This document shows positions 1-13,317 of a stretch of DNA of 64,000 nucleotides, piece after piece. The position numbers were made by a program, and so were the translations under genes. The notes beneath the pieces are model-generated. The model was not told the DNA's origin, made no database searches, and saw nothing but the letters and a program-made list of their open reading frames with translations. Source of the stretch: Spongospora subterranea. Lineage: Eukaryota; Endomyxa; Phytomyxea; Plasmodiophorida; Plasmodiophoridae. Position 1 is the first letter of the stretch, and every line of letters begins with the position of its first letter. Location of the stretch: NCBI GenBank assembly GCA_900404475.1, contig OUQQ01000082.1, forward strand, positions 28,245 through 92,244, read 5' to 3'.

Positions 1-902
1 TTTGCAATGTTCCCTTATCCTTCGGTCACCTTCAACCATTTTAGGTTTTTTCTTATCAGCGCACTCTTCAGTTTTTTTTTGGGTTGCAAGTTGTGATTTA
101 CATCATTTTCTCCACAAAGTTTCAAAGTGATTCATTATATCTCTTGTTGTTATCAGGTACTATTTCATCTCAACTTTCATCGCCGATCATATAGCCTATC
201 ATGCCAAATTCTTGCATGACTGAGACTTTTGCTTAACTTTGAGGTTGTCCTTTCGGGTAGTGTCACTCAGTAAACTCCTTTTTGTTGTACGATATTCCAT
301 TTGCCTCACAAGAGTATTCGGACCAATAAATTCGCAACATCGGATCAGTTAAGCGTACGATTTTGTTCGAACACAAGGTATTGCTTGTCGACTACTCGAG
401 CAGCCGAATCATCCCTAGCCTGATGGCTTCATACGGCAACGGCAATGACAATAATCCTTAGTGTGTTGTGGATCACATAGGTTGCTTGTCGATGCAACAG
501 GCGTCACCTCGTATTGTATTTTTTCATGCTATTGTAGCAATGATAAAATCGACTTGCGATTAGTATATTTTTTTTCAGTAATGTGTATGACAATGGTTGG
601 CCGCGTGATCAAGAGTTCCGCGGAAAGGAGTTGGGGATTGGCACTACAATCAACAAAGCGATCCCAGGGTTTTGATGGCGCGCACGTCGTCCACTCCAAA
701 CTCGCATGTCCGTATTTCAGGGCACCGTGTGCACAATGCCACTCCAGTGTATGTCTGCCAGGTTTGGCGCCAGAAAATTTCGCCAGTCAAACGAGGTTGC
801 TGAGTGAGAGTTGGGCGGCGCTACCAAACAGGCTATTGGTTTCCGCTACAGTTCCGGCAAAGAATCGACTTGGGTGCTCACGGCGCCTACTTATCAAGGA
901 TC
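1..902. other. 5' flank, no supported gene
   Basis: AT-rich sequence before the EB1 gene. A plus-strand open frame from about 461 to 1090 overlaps the first EB1 exon in another frame and has no recognisable domain, so I treat it as chance. I see no tRNA, no repeat and no convincing exon of a preceding gene. The EB1 promoter and 5' leader should lie in the last few hundred bases. Confidence 0.5.
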
Positions 903-1847
903 ATGTCGGAAGCAATTGGAATCATGAACGAGGCGTATTTTGTCGGGCGCCACGAACTAATCGACTGGGTAAATACGTTGTTGAAGCTGAACATTCAAAA
1001 GGTAGAGGAGTGCTGTACTGGCGCCATTCACTGCCAGATATTCGACGTCCTTTATCCGGGCAAAGTCAATATGGGAAAAGTCAATTATGAAGCCAAACAC
1101 GAGTACGAATATGTTAAGGTAGCCTACTGAGTGGGGTTTTATCGAGAATCTGTTGTTTTTCTTACCCTTCCTATCTGCATTTTTATTTCTCAGCATCTCG
1201 CTTTCTGACACTGTTTGTAGAACTTCAAATTGCTTCAGGATCTTTTTGGACGAGTCGATATTCATCACTACGTTCCTGTAGATCGAATCATCAAAGGCAA
1301 ATACCAGGATAATCTCGAATTGTTGCAATGGGTCTACGAGTTTTTCAACCGCAATTATAATGGTCTCGAGTACGATCCAGTTAAACGTCGTGCCAAATCG
1401 AAAGGCGGTTCCTCAGCTGGTGCTGGTGCTGCTAAGCGCCCAACCTCCAACGCTATGGCCACGAAATTTTCATCATCGCTGTAATGGGATTAATATTTTG
1501 TTATACTAGGTTTGAACCGGTTTTGCTTCAGGAAAACTGGAGCGAAACGGATTGTCGGCAAAGAAAACACGCAGATTCCAACGCAAGAAGGGTCGGCACT
1601 CACTAAGAATATGCCAGCGCGTGAGGACGCAGCTTTAGGTAAAGCGAAGAAAGAAATTGCCGAGCTAGCCATCGTACTCAAGGAGCTCGAGAAGGAGCGG
1701 GACTGGTATTTTAGCAAGATATTAGAAGTGGAGAAGCTGTGTAAGAATGCTCCCGAATCTCCCATTCTCCAGTCCATACTTGATGTCCTATATGCGACCG
1801 ATGGCGACCAACCGGTCGCCGCCATTAGCGGAGAAATTAGCGTCTGA
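903..1847 (+). CDS. BIM1: EB1/Bim1/Mal3 microtubule plus-end tracking protein
   Basis: Binds growing microtubule plus ends and recruits other tip proteins. Three exons, 903-1118, 1221-1480 and 1532-1847, join with consistent phase (introns of 102 and 51 nt, both GT-AG) to give 263 aa, close to the usual EB length of about 268. Residues ~10-115 form the calponin-homology domain (RHELIDWVN, GAIHCQIFDVLYPG, VPVDRIIKGKYQDN). A short Ala/Gly/Ser/Lys linker follows, then the coiled-coil EB-homology domain (LKELEKERDWYFSKILEVE, SILDVLYATD). The start is the ATG at 903; a second ATG at 924 would remove seven residues. The C-terminus ends GEISV, so the EEY/F tail that binds CAP-Gly partners in animals is absent. 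It converges on the Furry gene, with 167 bp between the two stop codons. Confidence 0.93.
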
Positions 1848-2014
1848 TTATTTTTATATTTTATTGTATCATCACTCTTTGATTGACAACCAGATAAACA
1901 AGTATACACAACGTGGAATTATTAATCCATCGTTCTTTAGAATAGTCTAAGTTACAAATCGTCAAATATCGGCAACAAATTCTCAAATTATAGATCACAT
2001 TTAGATTTAGCTTT

Positions 2015-5000
2015 CTACCATCTGAGCTCTCTTCTTGTTCTGTTCGAGCCGTTACCGGCTGCGTATTGATGGTCGGGCGTAGTTCCGAAAGCCTTCGTTC
2101 CTGCCGGCATCGGTGGAGTCCGCGATGGTCGGCCAAAGACATTACGACGTGCGCGTGTTGCCAAGTCATCAGATCGGACAGAGGCCGGCGACTCTAAGCG
2201 AATATCGCGAATCGATGTGTTCCTACCAATGATGGCGCTTACTGGACCCCAGCTTTGCGTGCTTTCTAGGTCAATCGATGACCTCGTTGTTTCCATGTTC
2301 ATGATCGTCATTGAGGGTGCAGATGGCATATGGATCGACGATCGGCGTCGTAAAAATCCAAAACTATCCCCGTTCCGCACGTTCCAATCCGATGGCCGGG
2401 GAGTAACCTCATTGGAACTGGGCTGTTCGCTTTGCTCGCTGAGCTGTCTATATAAAGCCGGATAAAGCAATGATGGAGCGCGCGCCAATCGAGGTGATTG
2501 AATGGCCTCTTTTGTTCTCGGTGAAACCTGTTCCGATACTTTATCCATGTCTCTCCATCGATTTGATACAAGAGATAATCGCCGAGAATGTGTCGAATAG
2601 ACGTGACGTCGGCGGCGAGCCCAGTCTCCGCTCCATGTCAGGCTTTGATGCTCGTCGTCATCTTCGGCTGGAATACGAGGGAATTCTTCCTCATCAATAT
2701 GTAATCTCGGAGGGGATACAGGGTGAGGAGGGGGCGCATGTGTAGGGGAAGTAGCAGGGCATGGATTCGGTGGAGGACCTGGAGAAGCAGCAGGAGTGGT
2801 TACATGCGATTGGGCAGTAGGATCAGTTTCTGGAGAGGAAGAAATCTGATGCTGTGGCCAGTTCAGGCATGTCCCCATTCCGCAAGTATGCTGTAGTACA
2901 GCGCACATCACGTTCATAACTTCATGTCGCTGGGTGCTGTTGTGAAGTGCCATGATGGCGTCAAATATTGGGCGGCCTTCGTTGCGTAAAGCAGTTACAC
3001 CCCAATTGAGATGGCGGAATAGAGCGCCAAGAATAATCAAGATGTTTTTTTGATGCTCGGATGATCCCTCGTTCAACATTGACACCAGCGTTTGGAACGC
3101 CTTAAAATCGCCAAAACGTCCCATCCAAACTGAAAGACACGGTGCAATCGCATCGGCAAATTTGATTGCAGAACTGAAATCACGTCGCTCGTACAGCGAT
3201 AATACTCTAGCCATGACCTGATCATCCAGATGCGTTTCGCAGAGACGGCGTAAATTTCTTGTGGCTGCCGCCACGGGAGCAGGAATAGTTGAGTCTGCGG
3301 CATGTTCGCACAGCCACGGCAGAAGACCGACGAAATTCATAAGAAATCGCGATTCGTTTGGATCAACAAACGTCGAGAACCGTGATAATGTGAGTTTCGT
3401 AAGAAGAATGTACGCTGGTTGACGAGTGACCAAGGTGGAAAGACCGCGCAGCACGTTTGGTTGCAGGCCATGGAACGGACGTTTGCGTAATCCCATGATG
3501 TGGGTACGAGCTGCTTGATCGTCAACTGGTATTTTCTCCAGAATTTGAATTATTAGAGTCGCCGCATGAACGAATACATGAGCGGTAGCCTGACTGTGAC
3601 TAATGAGATCCATACATCGCCAAAGCAGTTGCGGAAAATCGGCGAGGTTGCCACCGGTGGGTACCACCGGTAGACGATCGATGATAATAACTAGAGTGGC
3701 CAACACTTCACTTGTTATGGATGCATGCGCTTTGGAAGATGCCAGACTCGGCTCCAACTGATGTACTATTGCTGGGAGCTGATCAACGGCTACGCGTTCT
3801 GCCAAAATACGAAAGATTTGATGCGATCGGCATGCTATAAATGGTGATCGGTTCGTAAAACGGAGTGCCCATTGCAGAGCGTAGCGAACCCATTTCGCGG
3901 ACATCAACCCAGTCCCAGCGAAATCACACACCTTGATTAGGGAATCGACAACAATGGCTATCTCGTCCGTACTTTTCGTCACTAAATTCGAGTCGGATAT
4001 CATTTCACGATGCCATAAAGGCTGCCCATCTCCAGACATCAAATGGTCCTACACATTTGTTTAGAACAACAGCACATTAGCATTAACTTTTCTACCATGA
4101 GCTGTCGAGCCTCATTGCGCCTTGCAACGAGTTGACGATGACGATTCTGATCAGTAGTGGTGTTATCAGAATCGTCGATCCCGCGAAACGCTAAGGCGTG
4201 CAACAGATTCAAGAGCAAAAACTTGCAAGTCTCACGGATATCGAATATTCTATGATCAAGCCCGAGCAAAGCCGCATGCATCATCAAAATTATGTAATCG
4301 TCCAACTGTTCAAGATTCTTTGCTTCTAGTTCATAAGCGACTTCAACCAGAAGCATTAACGCAATGTGCGAGGTTGATGGCCGGCGTTCAATCGACGAGT
4401 TACCCAGGTTACCCTTCGTGGATAATACTGGACGACGCCTGCGAACTGGCGACATTCCTGATTCGGAAGGCGGATAAAGGCCTGGCGACTTGAATAAATG
4501 ACCCTTAACGGCAAATTCTTCACCGGATCGATCTAATCTATGAAGCCGTTCCTCTAACTTTGAGATTGGTTTCCAGGCAGAGCTAGGCGATTCGACAGGC
4601 ATCTCACCCAAAATCGGGTCACTTTCTTGTTCGATTTCTCCGACCAGTTCCTGGATCACTTCTTTGATTGCAACGCTGCTGAGATACAGCGTAATGCGTT
4701 TTGCAGTTTCGAATATGATTAAAGCATCCTGGCCCGGCTGCTCGACTTCGCACAAACAACATTTCACCAAAATAAATTTTAGCGTGCAACGGATGTTGCT
4801 ATGGCCTGGCTGCGCAGCAGCCAACTCGCGCCATATTCGCTGCAGCTCGAACTCGAACCTAGCGCCATGTTCGACAGTCACGCGGAACACTGAATTCGCC
4901 AAAACGATTTAATAGTTGAAACGAATTGAAACAAACTGGATTCTTACAAAGTTCTAACATTTGGGAACCGACTTTTCTGTTTAAATCGATGTCTTTAATC

Positions 5001-8000
5001 CAACATTCGCAGTAGCGTAGCATGATGATTTGGTCATAAGAAGGAACTGACGGCAAGTATTTCCAAAGGGTGGATATGAAGTCGTCTGCACAATCCTTGT
5101 ATTCACGAGCAAAACGAGCAGAGAGCATCAACTGCGTCTGTAAATATGTGTCCGGTAGGCGACTCGTTATAACCATGTGAGGAGCCTGGTTCCCATGGTA
5201 TATACCAGGGCGCTATACACAAAAAACACTATTATATTGCAATTGTCCGATTACAGTTGGGAGCAAAAAAAGTTTGTTCAGTTTTCGTTAAAAAATCCGT
5301 TATCAACCTGTCTTTTAATACAGAGCAGAAATATTCACCCATACGCACGAAAAGCGTTTCAAACATAAAAACACCAAGAGTAGTAACCTTCTCCGCTAAA
5401 ACTGGGATCATGTCCATGGCCATGGATCTGACTGTAAATGACCGATCGCCAAGTTTATAAACAATTAGATGAAGCAGCTCTGCCAGCGCCACTTTTGGAC
5501 GATGGTCACTCATCCAGAACTCCCCAAACACAAGGAAATATCGCCTGGACAGTGGGCCTTCAGCGTAACATTGTGACAGATAGTAATCAATGATGGCCGG
5601 CGAAATATTCGACGTTAGCAAGTTGTTCAAGGCAAGAGAACCGATATCTCGAACTCCTGGCCTACGACATAACGTGACTTCGTTTAGATCAAAATCGTTC
5701 ACAAAAAAGACAGATTTGCATGCAGAAAGTAAACCTTACAAGTTCCACGTAGACAAGCATTAGGAAAGCAAAAGTATGAAAATATGGAACATGTCCAAAG
5801 ATGCACTGACAACAATGCCCGAAATGGAATCAGTTATTGCAGTACATACTTGGCACTTTGCAGAATGCTGTGAATCCATGGGAAAATCGTGGAATCCGGA
5901 ACGACGCCTGACGGGTCTAGATACGGTCCTAGAACCAACGCTGACATGGCCGCCATAACCGCCATCTCGTGCGGGGGAACTCCATCGATAGCCAGTGGGC
6001 CACCCCCACCTGGGCGAATCCGCCCTGAGCGCACCTGACGTGGAGATCTAGTCGTCCCGCTGCGTCGCCAGCGGAGGAGGACGCTAAACACGTGGGATCG
6101 AAGCCCTTGATCCAACGGAGATGAACATGGCTCAGCGAACGCCTCTTTGCAGAGTCGGTCAACGACTACTGAAAAATGGTGCTTGAATTCGACGTTGTTT
6201 GAGTCTTTTTCCAAAAACGAGCATGTTTTTTGAATAAACGCAATCAGCCGCATTCTGATGTGTTCGTTGTCCCGCAGGAATGAAGAACGAAGCCCTTCAC
6301 ATATTAGTCGATGAATGTGTCCGATGCGAACACGTAAGACTTCGGGTTCGTGAAGTTCTGCCTGGACTGGAATGGCGGTGAGAACAGCACCGATTGCAAC
6401 AGAGGAAACATTTCCCAATGCAGTAACGGCGATGCAAATATGAGGACCATCAGGCCCGCCCCCTTGAACAACTCCTGCACATCGGGCAATGATTGCCTCT
6501 GCTTGTCTTGCTTGAGGGTGATGAACGGCAACCGAGGATGCAATCAGTGCTAGCACCCCAATATTACGGTAATGATAATATAGAGGAAAGGCTAATTTCA
6601 GATCGCGATCTGAGAGAAATGTTGCCAGACGTGACGCTGCTTCTGCAAACACGGCTTGTAACGTTTCCGTTAAGCCCCCAGTTCCGTGAACAAGCCTCTG
6701 CATCATCTCAGCGTAGCAAATAGTCCACCGATCCTCGTTAACGATGCCTGTTTGACATGTTCCAGCATGCACAAATCGAACAGCTGACGTTTTCTGACAA
6801 AGTGCCACAACCAGATGGCGATCTGCAGCCTCAGTCTCCCAGTTAGCGTCCCAAACTCGATTACAAGCAGCAACACAGCATTCCATCAAATCTGGTACAG
6901 TGTGCTTTTCGAAGGCTCCAATAATCACGTCCTCATTAGCTTCAATCAGGTCTAAAACTAGTCCACGGCGGCTACGTGGGGACGAATTCTGTTCAGGATG
7001 CGGAATATCCCCGGGATCACCTTCGGCAACTGGTGGGATTGCAGGAGTGTCTTCGGCTCCGCCGAGGTTTGCATGACAGCGCACCGAGTCCAAAATATGG
7101 AAGCACAGGATTCGTGTTCGGGGACATAAGCTGGTAAGCCAAAATAAGGCGGATGCTTGAACGTTGGCGATGCAAGAAGACGAAAGACCATAAGGGGACG
7201 TCCCAGAAATTGAATTACTAGTCCGACTCCTCAAATGCGTTTCCAAAACTCTGAATAAAACAGAGAGCAAATGTAAAGCGACATCGCCGTATATGACTGG
7301 AATGTGACAAAGAAGATATTCGGCGAAATGCGAAAGAAAACGGCAAACCATCTCGGGTTGGTCGTATTCGATGCTCTCGATAGCAAAACCAGCCGCGACT
7401 CTAATCCCCTCATTCTGATGAATCGAAGCTCTACAAATTATTCGCAATAGTTCACCTTCTGGAATTGCTTGAGTCCAAATAAAGGGCAGCGCCGAGAGCG
7501 CAAACCTGCGATTTCTTACTAAACTTGTATTTCAGAATCACTCATTCTTACCTGTAAATGACCGTTGGCAAATGCACAGATTCGGTGAGAGCCTCTGCAG
7601 CGCTATTATTTGAAAATATGCAAGTAACGTCGGTTAGTACGACCGGTTTAGCGTATGGCGTAGTCAAAAGTGTCATTCCAACATTGTCATCGCATTGCCT
7701 CAAAATTTTTCCAAGAAGGCCACTGAGCTGGTGCGAATACGGTCCAAGATCGGCGCTATGGAACGGTTGTAAGACGCAAAGACGGTCAGTAATCGTCTCC
7801 AGCATTGTTGCCACCGAGGGACCGTAATGAGTCCGGAAGCCTGGCGGGAGATTTAAACGTGCAACAGAGCTCGTAAATAAACGTGTCCTGCGTTCACCCC
7901 GATTCAGAATCGCTATCAATGCTCGCAACGACAGCTGAACATGTTCGTTGAATACGACTCCTTCTTCTCCATTGGCACTGTTCAGCATTCGGAGTATCAC

Positions 8001-9377
8001 TTCTGACAAGCAGAAGTCAAACTTGCCCTCAGCGACTGTCAAAATTAATCCAACAAGTCCATCATGCTCCATTTGATGGGACCCGTCAATGTAAGGAAGC
8101 CGCTTATGCCCACCGAAGAGGATGCGACGCACCACAGTGTCGAGGTTGTTGGACGTTGCATTTTTTCTGAACGCCACCTGTTCGAGGTAGACATGGAACA
8201 GGCGCTGAATGCAGGAAAGAGCGATCAAACGCGACTCAAAATCCTCGTAAAAAACGATCAGCGACTCTAAAAGGACACCAAAATTTGTAATGAAATGCTC
8301 CGGTTCACAAACGCATAAAATAACCGTCATTAAGGGATATGCCAATGAGCGATGCTTCGGTTTTCTCGCCCAACGTCGCACGGATACGTAAATCTGGGTC
8401 ATGAGCGCGTACCATGACGTGAGATTAACCGAAGCAGTGGTCGGCTGTACCGCAATGGGGTAGATGATGCATGCCAATGTTTCGGCTAGCGCATCCTTGA
8501 CCATTGGCTTTCCAGAAATCGTCTCGAACGTGCGAAACAACGACATGATGAATCTCATAGCGCCTTCGACGGCAGCGTCCGAATCGAGACGCAGATCTAA
8601 TGAACGCAGGCCGCGTAAATAATAAACGGCTACGGTCGGGCTCTCTTTCATGATCCCGTCTGAAAACAACTTGGATATTCCGGCGAGATGGAACGGCGAC
8701 ATTCTTCCAAGCAAAATGGACCACAGATCGAACAGATATTCTCTGATTGTCCCTGACGGCAGCGATTGAGTACTTGGACAGGACGACCCGAAAAACTGCA
8801 ACGCGATTTGAGAGACAGACCGGCTAGCGGCGTCGAGTTTAGCGGCGCGAGCCGCGTGTCGTCGGAAATATTCCATACTTGCGGATTCGATCACATCTGT
8901 GAAATTTCCTGGAATTGTAGCACCATCATAACATGATAGCGCAGCGATACAGGTTTCGACGAAGACGATATCGACGGTGACATGACGCTTATCATAGCCA
9001 TGATCCCCAGGGATAGCAGTGTCCTGAGCGGGACTAGCTGGTGTATGGGTTCCGTATTCGGTCATCAAACGCAAGTGTTTAGTACTTCGCCAGGCCATTA
9101 ATTCGATTAGGACTCGATTCAAGCAGTATTGGCAATATCGTGCAAATGCCTGGAATACACGATCGATCGCTGTGTCAGGATAGAACGCGACGGCTTCCGA
9201 CTCGCTTTGCGCGCACAGAAGCTGCAAACGGTCAGCACTAGCCAGTTCGAATTCGCTCATCAGGAAGCCTGCCACCAGCCCGCAAGCGCAGTGCACAGGC
9301 TGCTGTGGAGGTGGCTGAGATCGGCTTCGTGGTACATGTCCCCGACGAGGAGATGAACTCCTTCCCGCCACCGCCAT
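2015..9377 (-). CDS. TAO3: Furry/Tao3/Mor2 (PAG1) cell-morphogenesis scaffold
   Basis: Large HEAT/armadillo-like scaffold that works with Mob-NDR kinases (RAM or MOR network) in polarised growth and cell separation. Six exons in transcription order, 9377-7552, 7505-5850, 5661-5322, 5212-4948, 4889-4096 and 4048-2015, have GT-AG introns of 45, 188, 109, 58 and 47 nt and compatible phases, giving 2304 aa (Tao3 is about 2376 aa, human FRY about 3000). Conserved blocks include the N-terminal helical region with AYPLMTVILCVCEPEHF and KFDFCLSEVILRMLN, a middle block with LLTSNISPAIIDYYLSQCY, and the late block with GQPLWHREMI and FQIFR-type helices. The last ~270 residues are Ser/Pro/Arg-rich and look disordered, a plausible site for phosphorylation. 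The start ATG at 9377 opens a short basic, proline-rich leader. The third donor (GTATTA) is the least certain junction. Confidence 0.92.
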
Positions 9378-10095
9378 TACTCGCCCAAATGTTGAAATGG
9401 GGAATATATCCCGGAATGGGTAACGGTATTATGGGATAATGTAATATGGGACTGTAGAGGGTTACTTCATAAACAGTCAGATTACGTCACCTCTGATCAC
9501 GATAATATATCACCCGATCACTTTCACAATCGCATATTGACCCAATGTCTAATGGGTCAGGTACACGATGGCGAACACGTCATGGATCGGAGTACACTTC
9601 TCATTTGCCCTTTCTTTGATGGGCATCGGGGCGAAACGTCTACGTCCTGATAAGAAGCGTCAATCCAGATATTGATGCAGATTATCGCCTATTTGACGCA
9701 TCTGACCGAATTGACGTACTGATAAACGCATCTACGCCTCAAAGATCGCAATAATTTACCAGGTAACCTTTTGTAAGAAAGGAAAATTGCAACTTACAAC
9801 GATCGCATGTATGTATCGTGCTCAAGAACCCGGATTTGAAGTTTGTTCCCACGAATTTGGAACGATGAAGCCACCCGTATTGGTTGAAGAATCTGCGTAT
9901 ATTCAATAGGTTTAACATATAATTATCGCCCTGCTTCCGGCACATCTGTTTGTTTTGCTACCAAATCAAACACCAAAATCAAATATTTTCTCAACATCAA
10001 CCTTCGCAGGAAGGTCATAAATTGACAATTCCATTTAGTGTGTCTCGTTGGTGGAAGAGCCAGTTCCCATATATTATGTGTATTTTTTAGCGTTC
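9378..10095. other. Intergenic region between Furry and WD40 gene
   Basis: About 720 bp between the Furry start codon and the stop of the next minus-strand gene. It should hold the Furry promoter and leader and the WD40 gene 3' end. A minus-strand open frame near 9739-9945 has no recognisable domain. Nothing else is supported. Confidence 0.5.
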
Positions 10096-12012
10096 CTATA
10101 TAAGTCTAATCGCGTCGGAATCGGTTTTCAGAATATCAAGTGGCTGAAGATTCAGATCAATTTCGGCTTGCTCCTCATAGATCCATTCTGGCAACGGAAA
10201 GATTGTGATGCCGCCTTGTTCTGAACCGATGCAAACTTGCCTTGCGACTGGATCCAGCAGTAGGCATCTCGGCTGATCGCGATGCGTGAACCGTTTTTGT
10301 ACAGCCTGCTTGACGTAATCCCAGATCAGAATCTCGCCATCAAACGAGCACGATACCAGCGAACCACATTCCGAGATGAATACAAGGTCACGAACAACAT
10401 CTACATGCTCCTCAAAAACCCATAAACACTGTCGATAGAACCCGTCCCAAATTCGGATCGTGCGATCTTCCGATCCCGAAAAGACGATGTTCGCATCGAA
10501 CGCCAAACATGTGACAGCATTTGTGTGCCCAATCAGAGTACCACGTGGTTCATAGGAATCTAGATCCCATATATGGATTAAGTTATCATTTCCGCCTGCG
10601 AAGATGGCTCCTGAAGATGGATTGTAGGCGACGACGATGATCTCTGACGTTCTCGAAGTGCCCCGGTGCAACTCCCGTTCCACACACGGATTGATGGTTT
10701 TTCTCTTGGAGATGTCCCAAACTAGAACGCGCCCGTCGTACCCGGAGCTGATCAGAAAGTCACGACGACGAGTCACCGCAATCGCCAGCGTCGATACTGT
10801 GTTCGTATGCGCCTTCATGACGAGAACGCTTCCGGTATCCACATTCCACAGATGGATCTGGCCATTATCAAGACCGGTGAATAACAGGTTGGATTCGGGA
10901 ACTTGAGAAAAACTACTGATCTCGGATTCTTCCTCTTTGAGCACAGCGATGCAGACCATGGCGCCATTCCAGCACCGTACCGTGTTATCCAATGAGGCCG
11001 AACATAATATTCGATCATGATCATAGACCATCCCGACAATGGCGCCACTGTGTCCCGTGCACTCTTTGGAGTGCACTTCTCGCTGGACGCGCCAGACTTC
11101 GATGCATTCCGGGGCGCCAACCACCAGCAGGTCGGAACCGTGCAAGGTAATCTGATGTAACTCACCCCGACGTAATCGCTGTACCTTCAGACATTTCTCC
11201 AAAAACACGTTCCAGATTTGAAGATATCCCATCGCATCCACCAGATTGAGTTCTTGGCGTTTTACATCCCAGGCAACACCGGTATACCTGCAGCGATTTG
11301 GATTTTCGACGGCGAAGAAACCGGTTCCGTTTACGGCGTCATGGACTTGAACTGTAAAATCGAACGACAGAGTCACCACAAAATTCTCCTGAGGGACCAC
11401 GATGATATCCGATATTCCACGATCGTGTATAGTTTGACGACGTAGAGCCTTCAAACGCCCCGAAGACGTTGCAGAATACGTCGAGACAACACCCCGTCCA
11501 TCGCCCAGAAATATAGTCGTGGGGTCGCCGAGCTTCACGAACACCGCCAGAACCCAATCCCCGAAATCAGATACGACTTGCAGACAGACGAAGAAAGGGT
11601 ATAACGCCACGCCTCGAGCATCATCACGTCGCCAAACCCGCAAGGTCTTATCGGTACTTGCAGTTAACAGTGTTCCTTGCGAGAACTCGATACTGGTGAT
11701 GGTTCCGTTGTGACCAATCAAGCTTTGAATGCCGGCTCGATCGGCGTCAGGAACAAAGGGATCCCACACTCGGATGGTGCGGTCTGCGCTTCCCGAAAAT
11801 AAAAGCTCAACATTGGGGGCAATCTCGGCGCAGCGCAGGCAATAGATTCGACCTTTATGTCCAGATAGAAGTCTAAGCTGGACGAGGGCTGTTTGCGAGT
11901 AGGTTTTCTTTGACTTCCATATGATGATAGCGCCCGTGCTCATTCCGGCAATCAGAGTATTGTGCTGTTCGATCAGGACGTGACATGTTAGAGATACCTG
12001 GAAGAAGACCAT
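10096..12012 (-). CDS. WD40-repeat protein, two-propeller type
   Basis: Uninterrupted reading frame of 638 aa from the ATG at 12012. It consists almost wholly of WD40 repeats with typical GH...D..(I/V)RVWD ends, for example SGSADRTIRVWD, TASTDKTLRVW, CSASLDNTVRCWN, ISSGYDGRVLVWD, GGNDNLIHIWD and SGSEDRTIRIWD. I count about 12-13 blades, enough for two beta-propellers, with no F-box, kinase or other domain visible. Repeats of this kind scaffold protein complexes. Large WD40 proteins are common in axonemes and several neighbours are flagellar, but an axonemal role here is only a guess. TTCTTCCAG just after the ATG resembles a splice acceptor, so a small upstream exon could replace the first few residues. 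Confidence 0.85.
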   Translation of the reverse strand: MVFFQVSLTCHVLIEQHNTLIAGMSTGAIIIWKSKKTYSQTALVQLRLLSGHKGRIYCLRCAEIAPNVELLFSGSADRTIRVWDPFVPDADRAGIQSLIGHNGTITSIEFSQGTLLTASTDKTLRVWRRDDARGVALYPFFVCLQVVSDFGDWVLAVFVKLGDPTTIFLGDGRGVVSTYSATSSGRLKALRRQTIHDRGISDIIVVPQENFVVTLSFDFTVQVHDAVNGTGFFAVENPNRCRYTGVAWDVKRQELNLVDAMGYLQIWNVFLEKCLKVQRLRRGELHQITLHGSDLLVVGAPECIEVWRVQREVHSKECTGHSGAIVGMVYDHDRILCSASLDNTVRCWNGAMVCIAVLKEEESEISSFSQVPESNLLFTGLDNGQIHLWNVDTGSVLVMKAHTNTVSTLAIAVTRRRDFLISSGYDGRVLVWDISKRKTINPCVERELHRGTSRTSEIIVVAYNPSSGAIFAGGNDNLIHIWDLDSYEPRGTLIGHTNAVTCLAFDANIVFSGSEDRTIRIWDGFYRQCLWVFEEHVDVVRDLVFISECGSLVSCSFDGEILIWDYVKQAVQKRFTHRDQPRCLLLDPVARQVCIGSEQGGITIFPLPEWIYEEQAEIDLNLQPLDILKTDSDAIRLI

Positions 12013-13103
12013 ACTTAGCAATGATGATCACACTACTGAGGAATAAAGTATGATGAATGAGATAAACAGCACGTGTGACATTTCGTGAATGAACAGGTGG
12101 TCATTTACGGTTTTGTGACGATCGTCCATTAGTTCATCAGAGAATGTTTTCCTACGCTTTCATTACTCGCTGTCAACCATAATCCTCATCAAGCGAATTC
12201 TCACTACTTTCACAACGGCCCCAACTGTTGTGTGTTACCGACTGACAAACGCAGCCGACTCAACTAACATTGGACCGACACCGTAACGTGGCACGAGTAG
12301 CGCCATCAATGTTCCATAGTCGACGTGAGTGTAACGTCATAAAACCAATTGTCCCAGTCACGATTAACGGAAATGGAGGAGGGACGGTTCCTTTTGTGAT
12401 TGGCTAACCGCTGGGGTCTTTGTCCCCGGGGCGTGATTAGTGAGATGGGTGGTCGTGAACGATTGAACATGGGATATGTTCAGGGTCAACTCCATAAACA
12501 AGAAAACCTTTCCCTCTCTAATCTGGACCCGACAGGACCAAGTCACTTGACACTAAGGTACTGCTATTTGATCACTCTTTTACGGGGCGTTTTGTTCCAT
12601 TGAAATGGTATGTATTCTGTAAAGACCGGGATGGCAATTATGTGAACAATTAGCCGACACATTTTCAAGCAACCATAAAACCGCATTGTGGTGAAAAAGC
12701 TAATTAACCTTAACGAAATTATACCAAATTTGTCGATCTACGACTGAAAAAATTTCTGTGTTCAACGTTGCAATTGATTTTTTCTTTTCATTGAAGGTAT
12801 CGCATTGAAATAAGGAAGCGATATTATGCGGAAGTCAATCATATTGAACGCATTCGGAGCGAGTTAATCGAATCGTGCCGATATGATAGAAGTCATTCCC
12901 CAAGGACTCTTTTCCTTGCATGTGATCACCTCAGCTTTCCATTCCTGTCCACTGGAGATCAAATCATTTCAGGCAGTTTCCTGTTTCTGCTGTGTTGACC
13001 GCATTCAAGAAAACAGTCATGAAAGTGTAAATTTCCCCCGAAACCCTAACTCATTATTAAAACGAAATTTCCAAGGAAATTCAAAGTATATTCCCAACAA
13101 AAT
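12013..13103. other. Intergenic region upstream of WD40 gene
   Basis: About 1.1 kb holding the promoter region of the minus-strand WD40 gene. Open frames on both strands (for example 12400-12603 + and 12883 onward +) are short, lack domains and overlap the inverted repeat that follows. No gene is supported. Confidence 0.45.
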
Positions 13104-13317
13104 TCAACGCAATTCAGTCAATTTGATCGTTGACCGTTTAATTTTGAAATCCCGAATCTGTTTTGTCAATTCCTCGAATTCTTCGTCTAGAACATTGGCG
13201 AAGAAAAAACAAGTGAGATGCAACGTTCAAGAGCATTCCTTTCACGGTCGAGACAGAGAAGGTAAATTTTACTTCTTGTTGTTTATTTTTATTTTACTTG
13301 AAACAACTTCTCAGATG

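Noticed and set aside
461..1090. 209-codon plus-strand open frame
   Set aside because: Overlaps the well-supported EB1 first exon in another frame and has no domain or protein-like composition.
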